Shown one piece after another: positions 53,456 to 62,900 of a stretch of 64,000 nucleotides of DNA. This DNA is from Limnephilus marmoratus (taxonomy: Eukaryota > Arthropoda > Insecta > Trichoptera > Limnephilidae), in NCBI GenBank assembly GCA_917880885.1, contig OU862907.1, positions 65,219,072-65,283,071 on the forward strand, written 5' to 3'. Position 1 is the first letter of the stretch, and each line of letters opens with the position of its first letter. The notes below the pieces were generated by a model that made no database searches, was not told the origin of the DNA, and saw nothing but the letters and a program-made list of their open reading frames with translations. A program made the translations under genes and the position numbers.

Positions 53456-53992
53456 GGCAAAACTTGATATGTCAATCTTGCCTAATTTTTCAGTAGAGGA
53501 TTTTGAAAGTTTGAAAGGCCCTCCAAATTCTTGAAATTTTCTAAGTGAATTGTCAATGTTTTTTTCAACTTACTAAATTACATGTGCAATGAAATTTATT
53601 AATATCGTTCAACCGGTTTTAGCTAATTGTTTAGTGAATACCTTTTTTTGATCGTCTTCAAAACAGTAGACATATCATGTTTTGCTAACCCAAAAACACA
53701 AAGTAAATGGACATATCAAATAAAAAATGTAACATATCACCAAATGCCTACCCATAGTCAGAGATCCTCGACCTAGGGTATGGGATTAGGCAGAACTTGA
53801 TATGTAACATATCAAGTTCTGCCGTATCTAATAAGTACCGCAGCTGACATATCATATAATTCCATTTCATTTTTAACGGTTTTACCTTCACCACAGACAT
53901 ATCAACTTCTGCCAACTTGAAGAAATGTTACTAAATTACATATCAAGCCCATAATCTGATTTTTCCAAAAATCGGACATATCAAGTTTTGCC
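53456..53992. repeat. Cluster of a ~17-bp motif ACATATCAAGTTYTGCC
   Basis: Nine full or partial copies in both orientations: 53456-53472(-), 53670-53685, 53710-53719, 53732-53741, 53789-53805(-), 53807-53823, 53847-53857, 53897-53913, 53938-53950 and 53976-53992. The central pair forms a perfect 16-bp palindrome with a 3-bp spacer (53789-53823). Spacing is irregular, so this is not a simple tandem array. Function unknown. Possible explanations are transposase-binding subterminal repeats or a regulatory factor cluster. Confidence 0.75.
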
Positions 53993-54054
53993 ATATCGCT
54001 ACAGATTTATAATATGTAGAGATAATTGTTTGTGTTATAACGAGGAGTTGGCTG

Positions 54055-54175
54055 TTGGAGTTGAGGGCCGACACGGTCGAGGGGAAAGGTTCTCGACTCC
54101 CAATCCGAAGATCCGAAGATCCTGCATGCAAAAAAATGCTTTTTTTCGAATGATTTGTGGTATTTCACAATTATA
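54055..54175 (+). repeat. SINE fragment (decayed tRNA head)
   Basis: GGTTCTCGACTCCCAATCCG, AAGATCCGAAGATCC is followed by GTGGTATTTCACAATTATAA, a diverged copy of the 15850 family start with a small GATCCGAA duplication. Confidence 0.5.
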
Positions 54176-54218
54176 AAAATTGAAAAAAAATATATTTGTG
54201 ACAAGGATGTTTCCAATA

Positions 54219-54440
54219 AATTTGGAAAAAACGGGATATATACGTTGGAATGTAACGAGTGGGACGCACAGTATGTAGGTATGACTACCAGAAAATTTAA
54301 ATCTTGAATTAGGGAACATGAACTTTGTCTACGAAATAATAACTATTCCGAGTGTGTTAACCATTTAATAGTGACAGGCTATAGCTTCAACAAAGAAAAT
54401 ATCAAGTTTGAACATTTCAATATAAATTCATGTTTTATTT
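54219..54440 (+). pseudogene. Penelope-like element, GIY-YIG endonuclease relic
   Basis: The plus-strand frame reads NGIYTLECNEWDAQYVGMTT, RKFKS, a stop, IREHE.., with GIY and YVG motifs separated by the usual ~10 residues and a downstream R..EH. This is the C-terminal nuclease of Penelope-like retroelements. One in-frame TGA replaces a codon, and the RT is absent. Confidence 0.72.
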
Positions 54441-54519
54441 GTGCGCTTTAGAAATTTCGACATAAATAAAAAATAAGTAATCAAAAATTAATTTAATGTA
54501 ATAATGATTCATTTATTTT

Positions 54520-54600
54520 TTTTTTGTTTTTTTTTTTATTTCTACTATTGAACATACACAATACAGATTATTACATCAGTTTACATAGATATTAAATTTA
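54520..54600 (-). repeat. LINE A-tail and 3' UTR fragment (minus)
   Basis: A T-rich run (54518-54540) is followed by ATTGAACATACACAATACAG, similar in arrangement to the start of the CR1-like LINE 3' end at 48208. Confidence 0.4.
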
Positions 54601-54705
54601 GTAATAAGAAAAAAAAAATGTTGATGATCCGTAAATGTAGGTATATAGGTTAGTACCTAGTTGTGTTTTGTGAACACCTCACTAGGCGAACCTGTGCAGA
54701 AAGAA

Positions 54706-54970
54706 GAAAACTTATTTCTTGATTACTTTTTCATGAAGGGAACAAGTCGCCCTCTTTCCCTACTGAAACGGGCCCTCTCATCTCTCATATGGGGCTTGGT
54801 GCTTGCTCTCAAATGCCGAAATGCAATCATTATTTTGTTAAGAAAACTTATTTCTTGATTACTTTTTCATGAAAGGAACAAGTCGCCCTCTTTCCCTACT
54901 GAAACGGGCCCTCTCATCTCTCATATGGGGCTTGGTGCTTGCTCTCAAATGCCGAAATGCAATCATTATG
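54706..54970 (+). repeat. Tandem duplication, 136-bp period
   Basis: 54706-54834 and 54842-54970 are almost identical (AAAACTTATTTCTTGATTAC, CCCTCTTTCCCTACTGAAAC, GGGCCCTCTCATCTCTCATA, TGCCGAAATGCAATCATTAT), with one or two differences, so the event is recent. The source sequence is not recognised. Confidence 0.85.
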
Positions 54971-55138
54971 TCCGCACCCGTCTAATGTCTAGTGTCTAGT
55001 AGCTAAATCTAAGCTCACTGAACTGTGGTGCCAAGTGCTTGGGTACATAATGCACGAGAGCATTTCAGAAGATATTGTATAAAGACAAATGTTTTAAATT
55101 TCCATTCTGTTGAGATTCGTTACAAATATTTCCCGTGG

Positions 55139-55215
55139 TCGGTTGGCTAGGATCTGAGATTCACGATTACGAATCTGGAGGTGGCGGGTTCAAATCCCAG
55201 CGCAGACTATTTTTT
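55139..55215 (+). repeat. tRNA-like SINE head
   Basis: GTGGTCGGTTGGCTAGGATC, GGATTCACGATTACGAATCT-like anticodon arm and B box GGGTTCAAATCCC, then AGACTATTTTTTTA. A SINE-type head; no matching body. Confidence 0.5.
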
Positions 55216-55219
55216 TATG

Positions 55220-56160
55220 TTTGTTAATTTGTTTTATTTCATGGAAAATAATTTCATTGGAAATTAACTCGCGGAAAATATTGTGAGGAAAAAACCTCAA
55301 ATATGCTTTCCAGAAATATGTAAACTGTTGGATTCGCAAGATAGATGAAGTCATAGTAAATAATGCAAAATCATATGTTTTTGTTTTGAAAATTTGATCG
55401 CTTAGAAGTATTGTAGATGCTTCAATTAAATACTGCGTGTAGAACATACCTTGGCCCTTAAAAATATCGGTCATTTTTTTATAAGTCTTTTAATAAGCCT
55501 ATAAAAAAATAAAGTATAAGGTCTAAAAAACACACTTTCAAGACCAAACTCTCCTATTTATAAATCCTTTTTCGGATATGGCTTTATTGTGTAATGTGGC
55601 AAATTCAGATTATTTTATAATAGTCGCAAAAAAAGTTGATATTTACACCCGATCTTCCCAAAATAAAATAAAATATGCATTTTCGCGTTGATATTTTACA
55701 ATACGGCCGCTAGTCGACGAATTCGGTTATTCAAAGTGACCCCTATGGCGTCCACCGAAGAACTACTGTCCACGGCACTGAAATGAACTAGTGGATCGCC
55801 TTAACATTTGCATTATTTTTTTTTGATTTATGGAATTTATTTGTCGGAATCCGCGATTCGTGACACAAATTTTGTTGCGTTCAGAACAAAAGACTGATTT
55901 TACTGGTTTAACTTCTGACTGAGAACGGAATTTTCTTGAATAGTATCTACCTAGGTGGGTATTATAGGAAAAAAATTCTTTATAATTATATTTATTTTGA
56001 AGTGTAACATTTTTCAACGATTACTTAATTACTTACAACCATTACTGCACTTGCATATCATTAACGTAAACAGCTATTATGTGTGTCGAGGTCAGTTTGA
56101 AGCAGTTCATGATCGGAAACAGACGTAATTTTACCAAAAATAAATAAATAAATTAATTAT
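55220..56160. other. Unassigned region with weak minus-strand frames
   Basis: Minus-strand frames of 84-94 codons (55190-55474, 55763-56017) show no motif I recognise. A GC-richer patch at 55700-55800 holds TCCACCGAAGAACTACTGTC. Possibly the remains of the LINE whose RT motif is at 56165-56245. Confidence 0.3.
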
Positions 56161-56164
56161 TAAT

Positions 56165-56245
56165 TATTTTAAAGCAGAGAGTCAAGATTCGACCCCTGCA
56201 GTACACCAGAGGTTACAACTATAGTGGGTAATGATTTGTATCCAT
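56165..56245 (-). pseudogene. RT motif remnant
   Basis: The minus strand reads VVTSGVLQGSNLDSLLF, a decayed SGVPQGSNLGPLLF box of a LINE. No more of the domain is recognisable. Confidence 0.55.
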
Positions 56246-56261
56246 TAATAAGTATTACTAC

Positions 56262-56640
56262 CGGCGTAGTCTAGCGGTAAGGCTCTTGACTCGCAATCCG
56301 AAGGTCGCGGAATCGATTCCCGGCGTGGCATTTTTTTTATTTGATTAATTTATCTACGTTATTTCACAATTTATTAATTTAAAATAATATATGGTATATT
56401 GGCGGCACGTACCAGGGTGGAAGATACTTTCAGTATCGCCCTGGTGTAAGACCACCATTCAGAATTGAAACGTTGCTTGAAATGGCTTTAGCCATGTTTG
56501 GTGACCAGATCTGAATAGCCAGGTACTTCCCCTCCTTCGTCTTCCCTATCTCCTTCCCCTCCCCCACTGCCTTCAGCCTCACAACATACCCCAATTGGGG
56601 ATGCCATAGTCTCACTGGCTCCAGACGGGAGCAATTGTGT
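56262..56640 (+). mobile_element. tRNA-derived SINE, near full-length
   Basis: The head CCGGCGTAGTCTAGCGGTAA, GGCTCTTGACTCGCAATCCG and B box GGAATCGATTCCC are followed by the body GGAAGATACTTTCAGTATCG, and the end CTGGCTCCAGACGGGAGCAA. The last ~20 bp of the family tail are missing. Confidence 0.82.
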
Positions 56641-56644
56641 TATG

Positions 56645-57230
56645 TTGTGCAAAGATTTCGCCAAACAAAATAGGTCTACATGTATTCCTATGTGATTTAG
56701 CTTCTTTAGTAGGTACACATGTACAATTACTTATTATTATATAATATGAAACCACGATAACATATTCATTTTATATATTGAAGAATTGTGTCTCATGTGG
56801 TTTCTTGTCCGACTATCTATATTTATTTATTAATTTATAAAATACTTGTTACATATATTAAACGTTTACATAGATTAGATTTATTAAATCACCATACTAG
56901 GCGCTGCCTGTTTTATAGTGATCAATTAAAGATAGTTACTTTGAGTGAAGTCTAGTATAAACACATGGTACTAGTATATAATGATGTTGAAAATTGGTAA
57001 AGTTATACCTAATTAAAAATAGAAAAGAGAAAAAGAAGTGCGTAAAATAAACATGTAAATAAAATAAACCTGTAAACATAATATATGGTACTAGTATGTA
57101 GTGATGTTAAAAATTGTTAAAGTTATAATAAAAAATAGAAAAGAGAAAAAGAAGTGCGTAAGGATAAGATTACGAAAATATACATATCAATATTAATTTT
57201 ATTATATTTATTTTTATATGTGTGCGTGCG
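56645..57230. other. AT-rich stretch with a diverged local duplication
   Basis: ATGGTACTAGTATATAATGA, TGTTGAAAATTG (56964) and GGTACTAGTATGTAGTGATG, TTAAAAATTG (57086), each followed by AAAAATAGAAAAGAGAAAAA, form two copies ~120 bp apart. No gene. Confidence 0.5.
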
Positions 57231-57335
57231 TACGTGCATGTATATACAGGTACACACATCCATATACACAGAAACATACACACACACACACGTACACACA
57301 CATTGAAGAGAAGAGAAGAGAAGAGAAAGGTGGGA
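57222..57335 (+). repeat. CA-rich and AGAGA microsatellites
   Basis: CACACA-type tract (57260-57302) followed by GAAGAGAAGAGAAGAGAAG (57304-57330), next to an inverted SINE. Confidence 0.7.
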
Positions 57336-57605
57336 AAGTACCTGACTATTCAGATTTGGTCATCAAACACGGCTAACGTCATTTCAAGCAACTTTTTGAA
57401 TTCTGAATGGTGTTCTGATATCAGGGCGTTATCTTCCATTTTGGAACTTACCGCGAATATACTCGTACCTACTAGATATTATTTAAATGAATTAATTGTT
57501 AAACAATACAAATTAATGAAATAATTTATATTGCGCTCGCCGGGATTAGAACCCGGATTAGAGCTTTCGGATTGCTAGTCGAGAGCCTAACTGTTGACGA
57601 CGACA
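57310..57605 (-). mobile_element. SINE copy, inverted and diverged
   Basis: TATTCAGATTTGGTCATCAA, ACACGGCTAACGTCATTTCA and the tRNA head end (GATTAGAACCCGGATTAGAG, CTTTCGGATTGC) read as the family on the minus strand. Confidence 0.65.
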
Positions 57606-58024
57606 TATTTTATCTATGATTTCCAACGGATACAAAGGATATTGTGATACACTTAGTAGCGTAGCGGGGTAGCGGGGGGGGGGGGGGGGGGGGGGCGGAC
57701 CGCCCCGGGTGCCACCCGAGGAGGGGGTGACACTCGAACGTGGAGAAAAAACTAAGTGCAAAATTTCCGTAAAAAATATATTACACGTTAACTCTGATTG
57801 TTATTTTGCTCTTTCGCTTGGTTGGTCGGGGATTCCCGAAAAATGTTTTTTTGTTCCTAGCTCAGTCGGGGATTTCCGTGATATATTTCTTGTGTCATTC
57901 GAATTTCTTTCGTATATTGTGATTTACGTAGACTCGTGAAGTTAATTGTTATCTATGGACTGACGTGAATTAGTGAAGAAGTTATTATTGTGTTAGCGTG
58001 TTTGAAAAACAAAGTAGGAAGGTG

Positions 58025-58910
58025 TGAATTTTTAGATACCGTTTTGTAGCGCATGAATAGTTACAGTCGGGACAAGAAAAGGGTTTTTTGATCACTGTGA
58101 GTTATCAAGTGCCGTTTTAGTTATTTTTGTCGAGAATAAGAATAGTTGCAGTCAGGATAAGAAATAGAGTTTTTTCCACTGTCGGTAAACGTGTGATTTT
58201 TAGATTTCTTTTCATAGTACATGAAAAGTTGCAATTAGAACATGAAAAAGGTTTTTCTCAGCAACTGACTTCTTATGTATCCCTTTTGAGAACACGAATA
58301 GTTACAATCAGGACATGAAAAAGATTTTTCTCTTCTGTGAATCGTACTGCGAATTTATAAATCTTCCCTTTGAAAACTTGTATTACTGCAGTCGGGACAT
58401 GAAAAAGATTTTTGTCCAGTATGGGTAAGCATGTGAATTTTTAGATACCGTTTTGTAGCGCATGAATAGTTACAGTCGGGACAAAAAAAAGGTTTTTCAT
58501 CACTATGAGTTAGCAAGTGCCGTTTTAGTTATTTTTTCGAGAATAAGAATAGTTGCAGTCAGGACATGAAATAGGTTTTTTTCCACTGTCGGTAAACGTG
58601 TGATTTTTAGATTTCTCTTCATAGAACATGAATAGTTGCAGTTGAAACATGAAAAAGTTTTTCTCCACACTGAGTCAGCAACTGACTTCATAAGTATCCC
58701 TTTTGAGAACCCGAATATTTACAATCAGGACATGAAAAAGGTTTTCTCTTCTGTGAATCATACTGTGGACTTTTAAATCATCGTTTTGAAGACTTGTATA
58801 ACTGCATTCAGATCATGAAGAAGGTTTTACTCTACTCTGAGTAAGCTTATGAATCATAGTGGAGTAAAGTGTTGCTCCATTTGGAAACCTGTGTAAAATT
58901 ACTTTCTTCA
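58025..58910 (-). pseudogene. Decayed C2H2 zinc-finger array, copy 2 (inside hAT)
   Basis: About ten degenerate fingers on the minus strand, each of the C..C..H..H type with HTGEK-like linkers now scrambled. Recognisable pieces include KTFSCFNCNYSCSMKRNLKI and SFSCPDCS. A block of about 407 bp is duplicated (58034-58250 matches 58441-58660). Stops and frameshifts throughout. It shares its 3' flank with copy 1 at 20.3-21.7 kb. Confidence 0.72.
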
Positions 58911-59050
58911 GGGCCTCCTCAGTGTAGCTAATGTAAAACAAAATATGAGTTGTAAAACCATGAAGGTGTATTAAAGGTAAGACAGTATTAAATTGTGGAG
59001 ATCCGAAAGGAATGAAAGGCCGATAAAAATAATAATATTTTTTCAATTTG
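58911..59050. repeat. Tail of the zinc-finger repeat unit (uninterrupted copy)
   Basis: TTCAGGGCCTCCTCAGTGTA, TGAGTTGTAAAACCATG and GGTAAGACAG..GGAATGAAAGGCCGATAAAA correspond to 21150-21211 plus 21609-21690. The first words also resemble the EN-RT LINE 3' end (CAGGGCCTCCTGTGTGG). Confidence 0.7.
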
Positions 59051-59908
59051 TTTATGAATTACAATTTAAAACAAAAAATAAACAATATACGCAAGGACCT
59101 ATTGCGAGTTTGAAATCTCTTGTTTTATTTTTACCGCAAACGCGATTAAAATAAAAATAATGTATTTAAGCGACTTTCTAGTACTTTGCGCAATTTTATT
59201 GAGACTTTTTGGTAAAAATGGTCACATGGGTGTTACGTAACGTTTAGGAGAAGGGAGGTGCAGAAAAATCTTATGGCGCGTTGCATAGGGGGAAAGAGGG
59301 CCAAAAATTTTCAAAAATTGCGTTACTATTTCACGATTGAAATTTTATCATTACACTCTGAACACAAAACTGGTTTTAATCTAAGTATGGTTATTATGTA
59401 TTCATGACAGCAAATGATTTTCTTCAGATTTTTGCAGCATATTAGAATCGAAGACTCCACACGGAACTCTGTTATTTGTAGCTATATGACTCGGTAGGTC
59501 AGCATTCCCCAAAAATTCTGTTATTTTATTTTTGTTCCACCTCTTACTATTGATTTATTGGGGATTCCCGTGAAATATTCCTCGTTTTTCCCCTGTGTCA
59601 TTCTCATTTCTTTCGTACATTGTGATTGACGGGAACTCGCGAAGGAAATTATCACCTATCGATTATTGAGAAAGTTGTTATTCTGTTAGTGTTTTAAAAG
59701 TGTTTTAATTCTGAGGATAACAATTTTTTTTTACATATTAGACTAGCTAGAAATGTTTTTATTATATTTTAGGAAGTAAAAATTTGTGTTTTGAATTTCA
59801 CAAAAAAAAGGGTGACACCGCGTTTTCCGCCCCGGGTGCCACCCATGCTTGCTACGCCACTGGATACACTACTGGATACTTATACAATACATAAAACACT
59901 TGTTTCAG

Positions 59909-62900
59909 GAACAGCAGCCATGGAAGTTGACCAAAGTTTACTGATGGAAGATGAGCAATTAGAAGTACTGACAAGAATCCTTCTTCAATCCTCGACGCAG
60001 TGTCCGGAGAACCTGCTGGATGCGGAGCCTCACCCGAGCGACCGGACCTTGGCAATGTTTGCCGACCGGATCTACACCAAGAAGAAAGAAAAAGAAAATG
60101 ATGCAGCCTACGGGGATAGGATGCTGTCAGGTGAGCTATTCAGACAAGGCTGGAGACTTCTGATCACCTACAACAAAACAGGCTTGAGGAATGGGTACTT
60201 CGGGGCTGCATTCGTCCACACCGGGCAGCAGCAAGTGATTGTGGCGCATCGCGGAACTGACTGGAAATGCTTTGGAGCCCTATATACAGACATACAAGGT
60301 ATCTTGCGTACTAAATACACGTCTTGCATGAACTCCGCCATAACATTTGTAGATTTTATAAGACAAGCCGTTCACTTAGCAAATCTTCAACACAGACACT
60401 ACACACTCACAATCACGGGTCACTCTTTAGGGGCGTGGCTTGCTCAGATAACTGCGTTCTCTGTTAAATACTTAGCCATTAAACATAAAACAAGTCGAAG
60501 TATATTAGAAAAGAATTTCGAATCTGGTATACATGCGAAGACTGTTGGTTTCGATAGTCCGGGTGCTCGGGATATGTTGGACCAGGTGCTGGATAACTAT
60601 TACTACAGGTATGAGACGAATGTGTTAGAGGGGCTGGACATTACCCTTTACCTGTCGGCCCCGAACCGTATCAACACCTGTGGGATGCACATAGGTAGGA
60701 TATATCGCATTCGTAATGATGTATCCGACTTCACATGGTATCATAAGAAGTTGATATATACTCTTACGACTCATGGAATTAAAAATTTTGTTAATGCCTT
60801 TGATAAAGATAATAATTATATCTTTGGTGAAGTGTTGGATTGGGCGAAAACCAAAAGTGAATTTAATAAACTTTTTAATATCTTACAGTTCGATAATAAT
60901 TACCATGCACAACCAAAAGATAATAATCTCGACCTTAAAAAAATAATCGAACGGTATCGAGTGGTGGATCTTAAATCCCCAAGCAATGTAGGTTCTTTTA
61001 GAGTTTTTTCCGAAGTCGAATTGCAAATGCTTTTCAGAATGCATATTATACAAGAACAGAAAAGCGAATTGACTGTTCTGAAGAAATTCATCGAAAAGAA
61101 AGAGCTTAAAGTGGACAGTACCATGCTACTTCCCAAATTTGGTATTAATCATTTTACCCGAACAATAACATGTGAGTCGGGAGAATCATTGGTGAAACTC
61201 TGCAAGCGCTTGAAGCAGCTGATGCGGTGGCTGGAGCTGCAGTTCACGCAAGCAGCGGAGAAACAGATTAAAGCCTTTAACCGAGCTGCAGACCTCTTCT
61301 ACTACGCGGAGGGACAGAGCTACCTCGGTTCTTTGCCCAAGTATTGGCTGGACTTTACAGATTCCGTAGGTTTCCGGGATTTCCTGGTTTCCAGCGCTGA
61401 GCGAGTTTTCTGCCTACTCACAAGTAGTAAAGACGTTGTTTTCCAAATGAGCCGACTTCGGAACATCCTTCATCAGATTGAAAGAAGCAACGACTCCTCC
61501 AACAGTTCCATCAAATATGCATGTCAAAATTACTACACATTTCTTAGTCAGTCCCAACTGCAAAATCTTGTTAAACTTTTTGGTTGGCCCGTTGAGAAAG
61601 AATTCTTAATGGTGGTAGACTGCACATTATCATCTCATATATCCATCCTTCAATTGCTTAAAGACGTAAATAAGAAAGATATAAAATCCCTAAAACTTGT
61701 ATTGATTGTGTCGCAATCGATAGACACACCCGACTCCTTTAAATTCTGTAAAACTGTAAACTTTAACAGTGATGTTAATTTCTCGGACCTAACTCATGAC
61801 TCACAGAATGAAATGTTTAATCGAGGTAATGTTATAACTATCGGGGAAAAGGAATATAGTTTTGAAAGGTTCCTAGGAGAGGACCGTTCAGTTTGTAATA
61901 TCAATCAGATCCTAAGTTCAGAATATTTGAAAAATTTCGCAACAATTGAAAACTATACAATCAACATAAAGGACACGCGTCCCACCCTCAGTGATATACA
62001 GATGCCATACTTTAAATTAAATATTAAAACTAGTATGGAATTCTTTGCGAGTTGTGTAAATTCACCCGACACTAACATCCTGGTGGTGATGAGTGGGCTG
62101 AGCCGTGAGGACCTGGAGACTGGGACCGACTGGGACTATCTCAAGGGGATGGACATCATCCTCACCGAGGGAGATGCACAATTCTCCTTTAGAGATACCT
62201 GCAATAAGAATCCGGATAAATGCATTTACTTGTTTGAAGTGTTAGGCCGAGATGTATACTGCAAAGAAGTATTTAATAGGCGTTTTTATTTAGACAGGCA
62301 ATTTCTTCACAGAGCATATATTGACGTGAAGAAGTTTGCAGAAACTGAACATGCTGATGATCTGTTTGTTATTAACAGTGAGTCAAACAAAGAGTTACTC
62401 GTAAAATTGATAGAGAATTGCAGAAAAAAACAAGTGTTCACAGATAATATACTTATTGCGTCCACACAAGAGGAGGTGAAAGTTATTAAAAAATATATTA
62501 ATAAACGTATCCATTTTGTACAAATCCATCAAAGCACGAAAAGCCGTAAAGTAGAATGGCGATATTCGCACGGCTCTGTGGAGAGCCTGCTCCGTTTTAT
62601 GTCCACAGACTCCTGCAAGCCGATAAATGAAATAGATTTAAGTAAAACAGAACGAAACCTGACTATAATAACAGACGAGCCCGGAATGGGGAAGACAACT
62701 ACCCTGTCGAACTTGTCAAGACTCATGGATACACCATGGGTCATTTATATAGAATTGAAACACTTCCAAGGGCATATAGGAAAAAAATTATCAGGTACGC
62801 TCAAGAATGAAAGCGTAGCAAATTTTCTGTTACGTGAGTGTGACTCTCAGGCTAACGGGTTATTAGAGTATTTGCTAGAGAGTAAGATAAACTCCAAGCG

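Larger units (their letters stand above)
57654..59862. mobile_element. hAT DNA transposon carrying a zinc-finger repeat, perfect 8-bp TSD
   Basis: The ends are TAGTAGCGTAGCGGGG (57654) and TTGCTACGCCACTG (ending 59862). TSD GATACACT is at 57646-57653 and 59863-59870. The interior contains two diverged direct copies of one segment (about 57795-58010 and 59510-59700: GGGGATTCCCG, TGTGTCATTC.AATTTCTTTCGTA, TTGTGATT.ACG). The zinc-finger repeat unit lies between them. It sits in the presumed intron immediately before the lipase-NACHT-ANK exon. Confidence 0.85.

Noticed and set aside
59852..60055. Minus-strand frames over the lipase-NACHT exon (also 60900-61136, 62529-62744) and the short plus frame 63141-63323
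   Set aside because: They overlap the long, domain-bearing plus-strand frame and show no motif.
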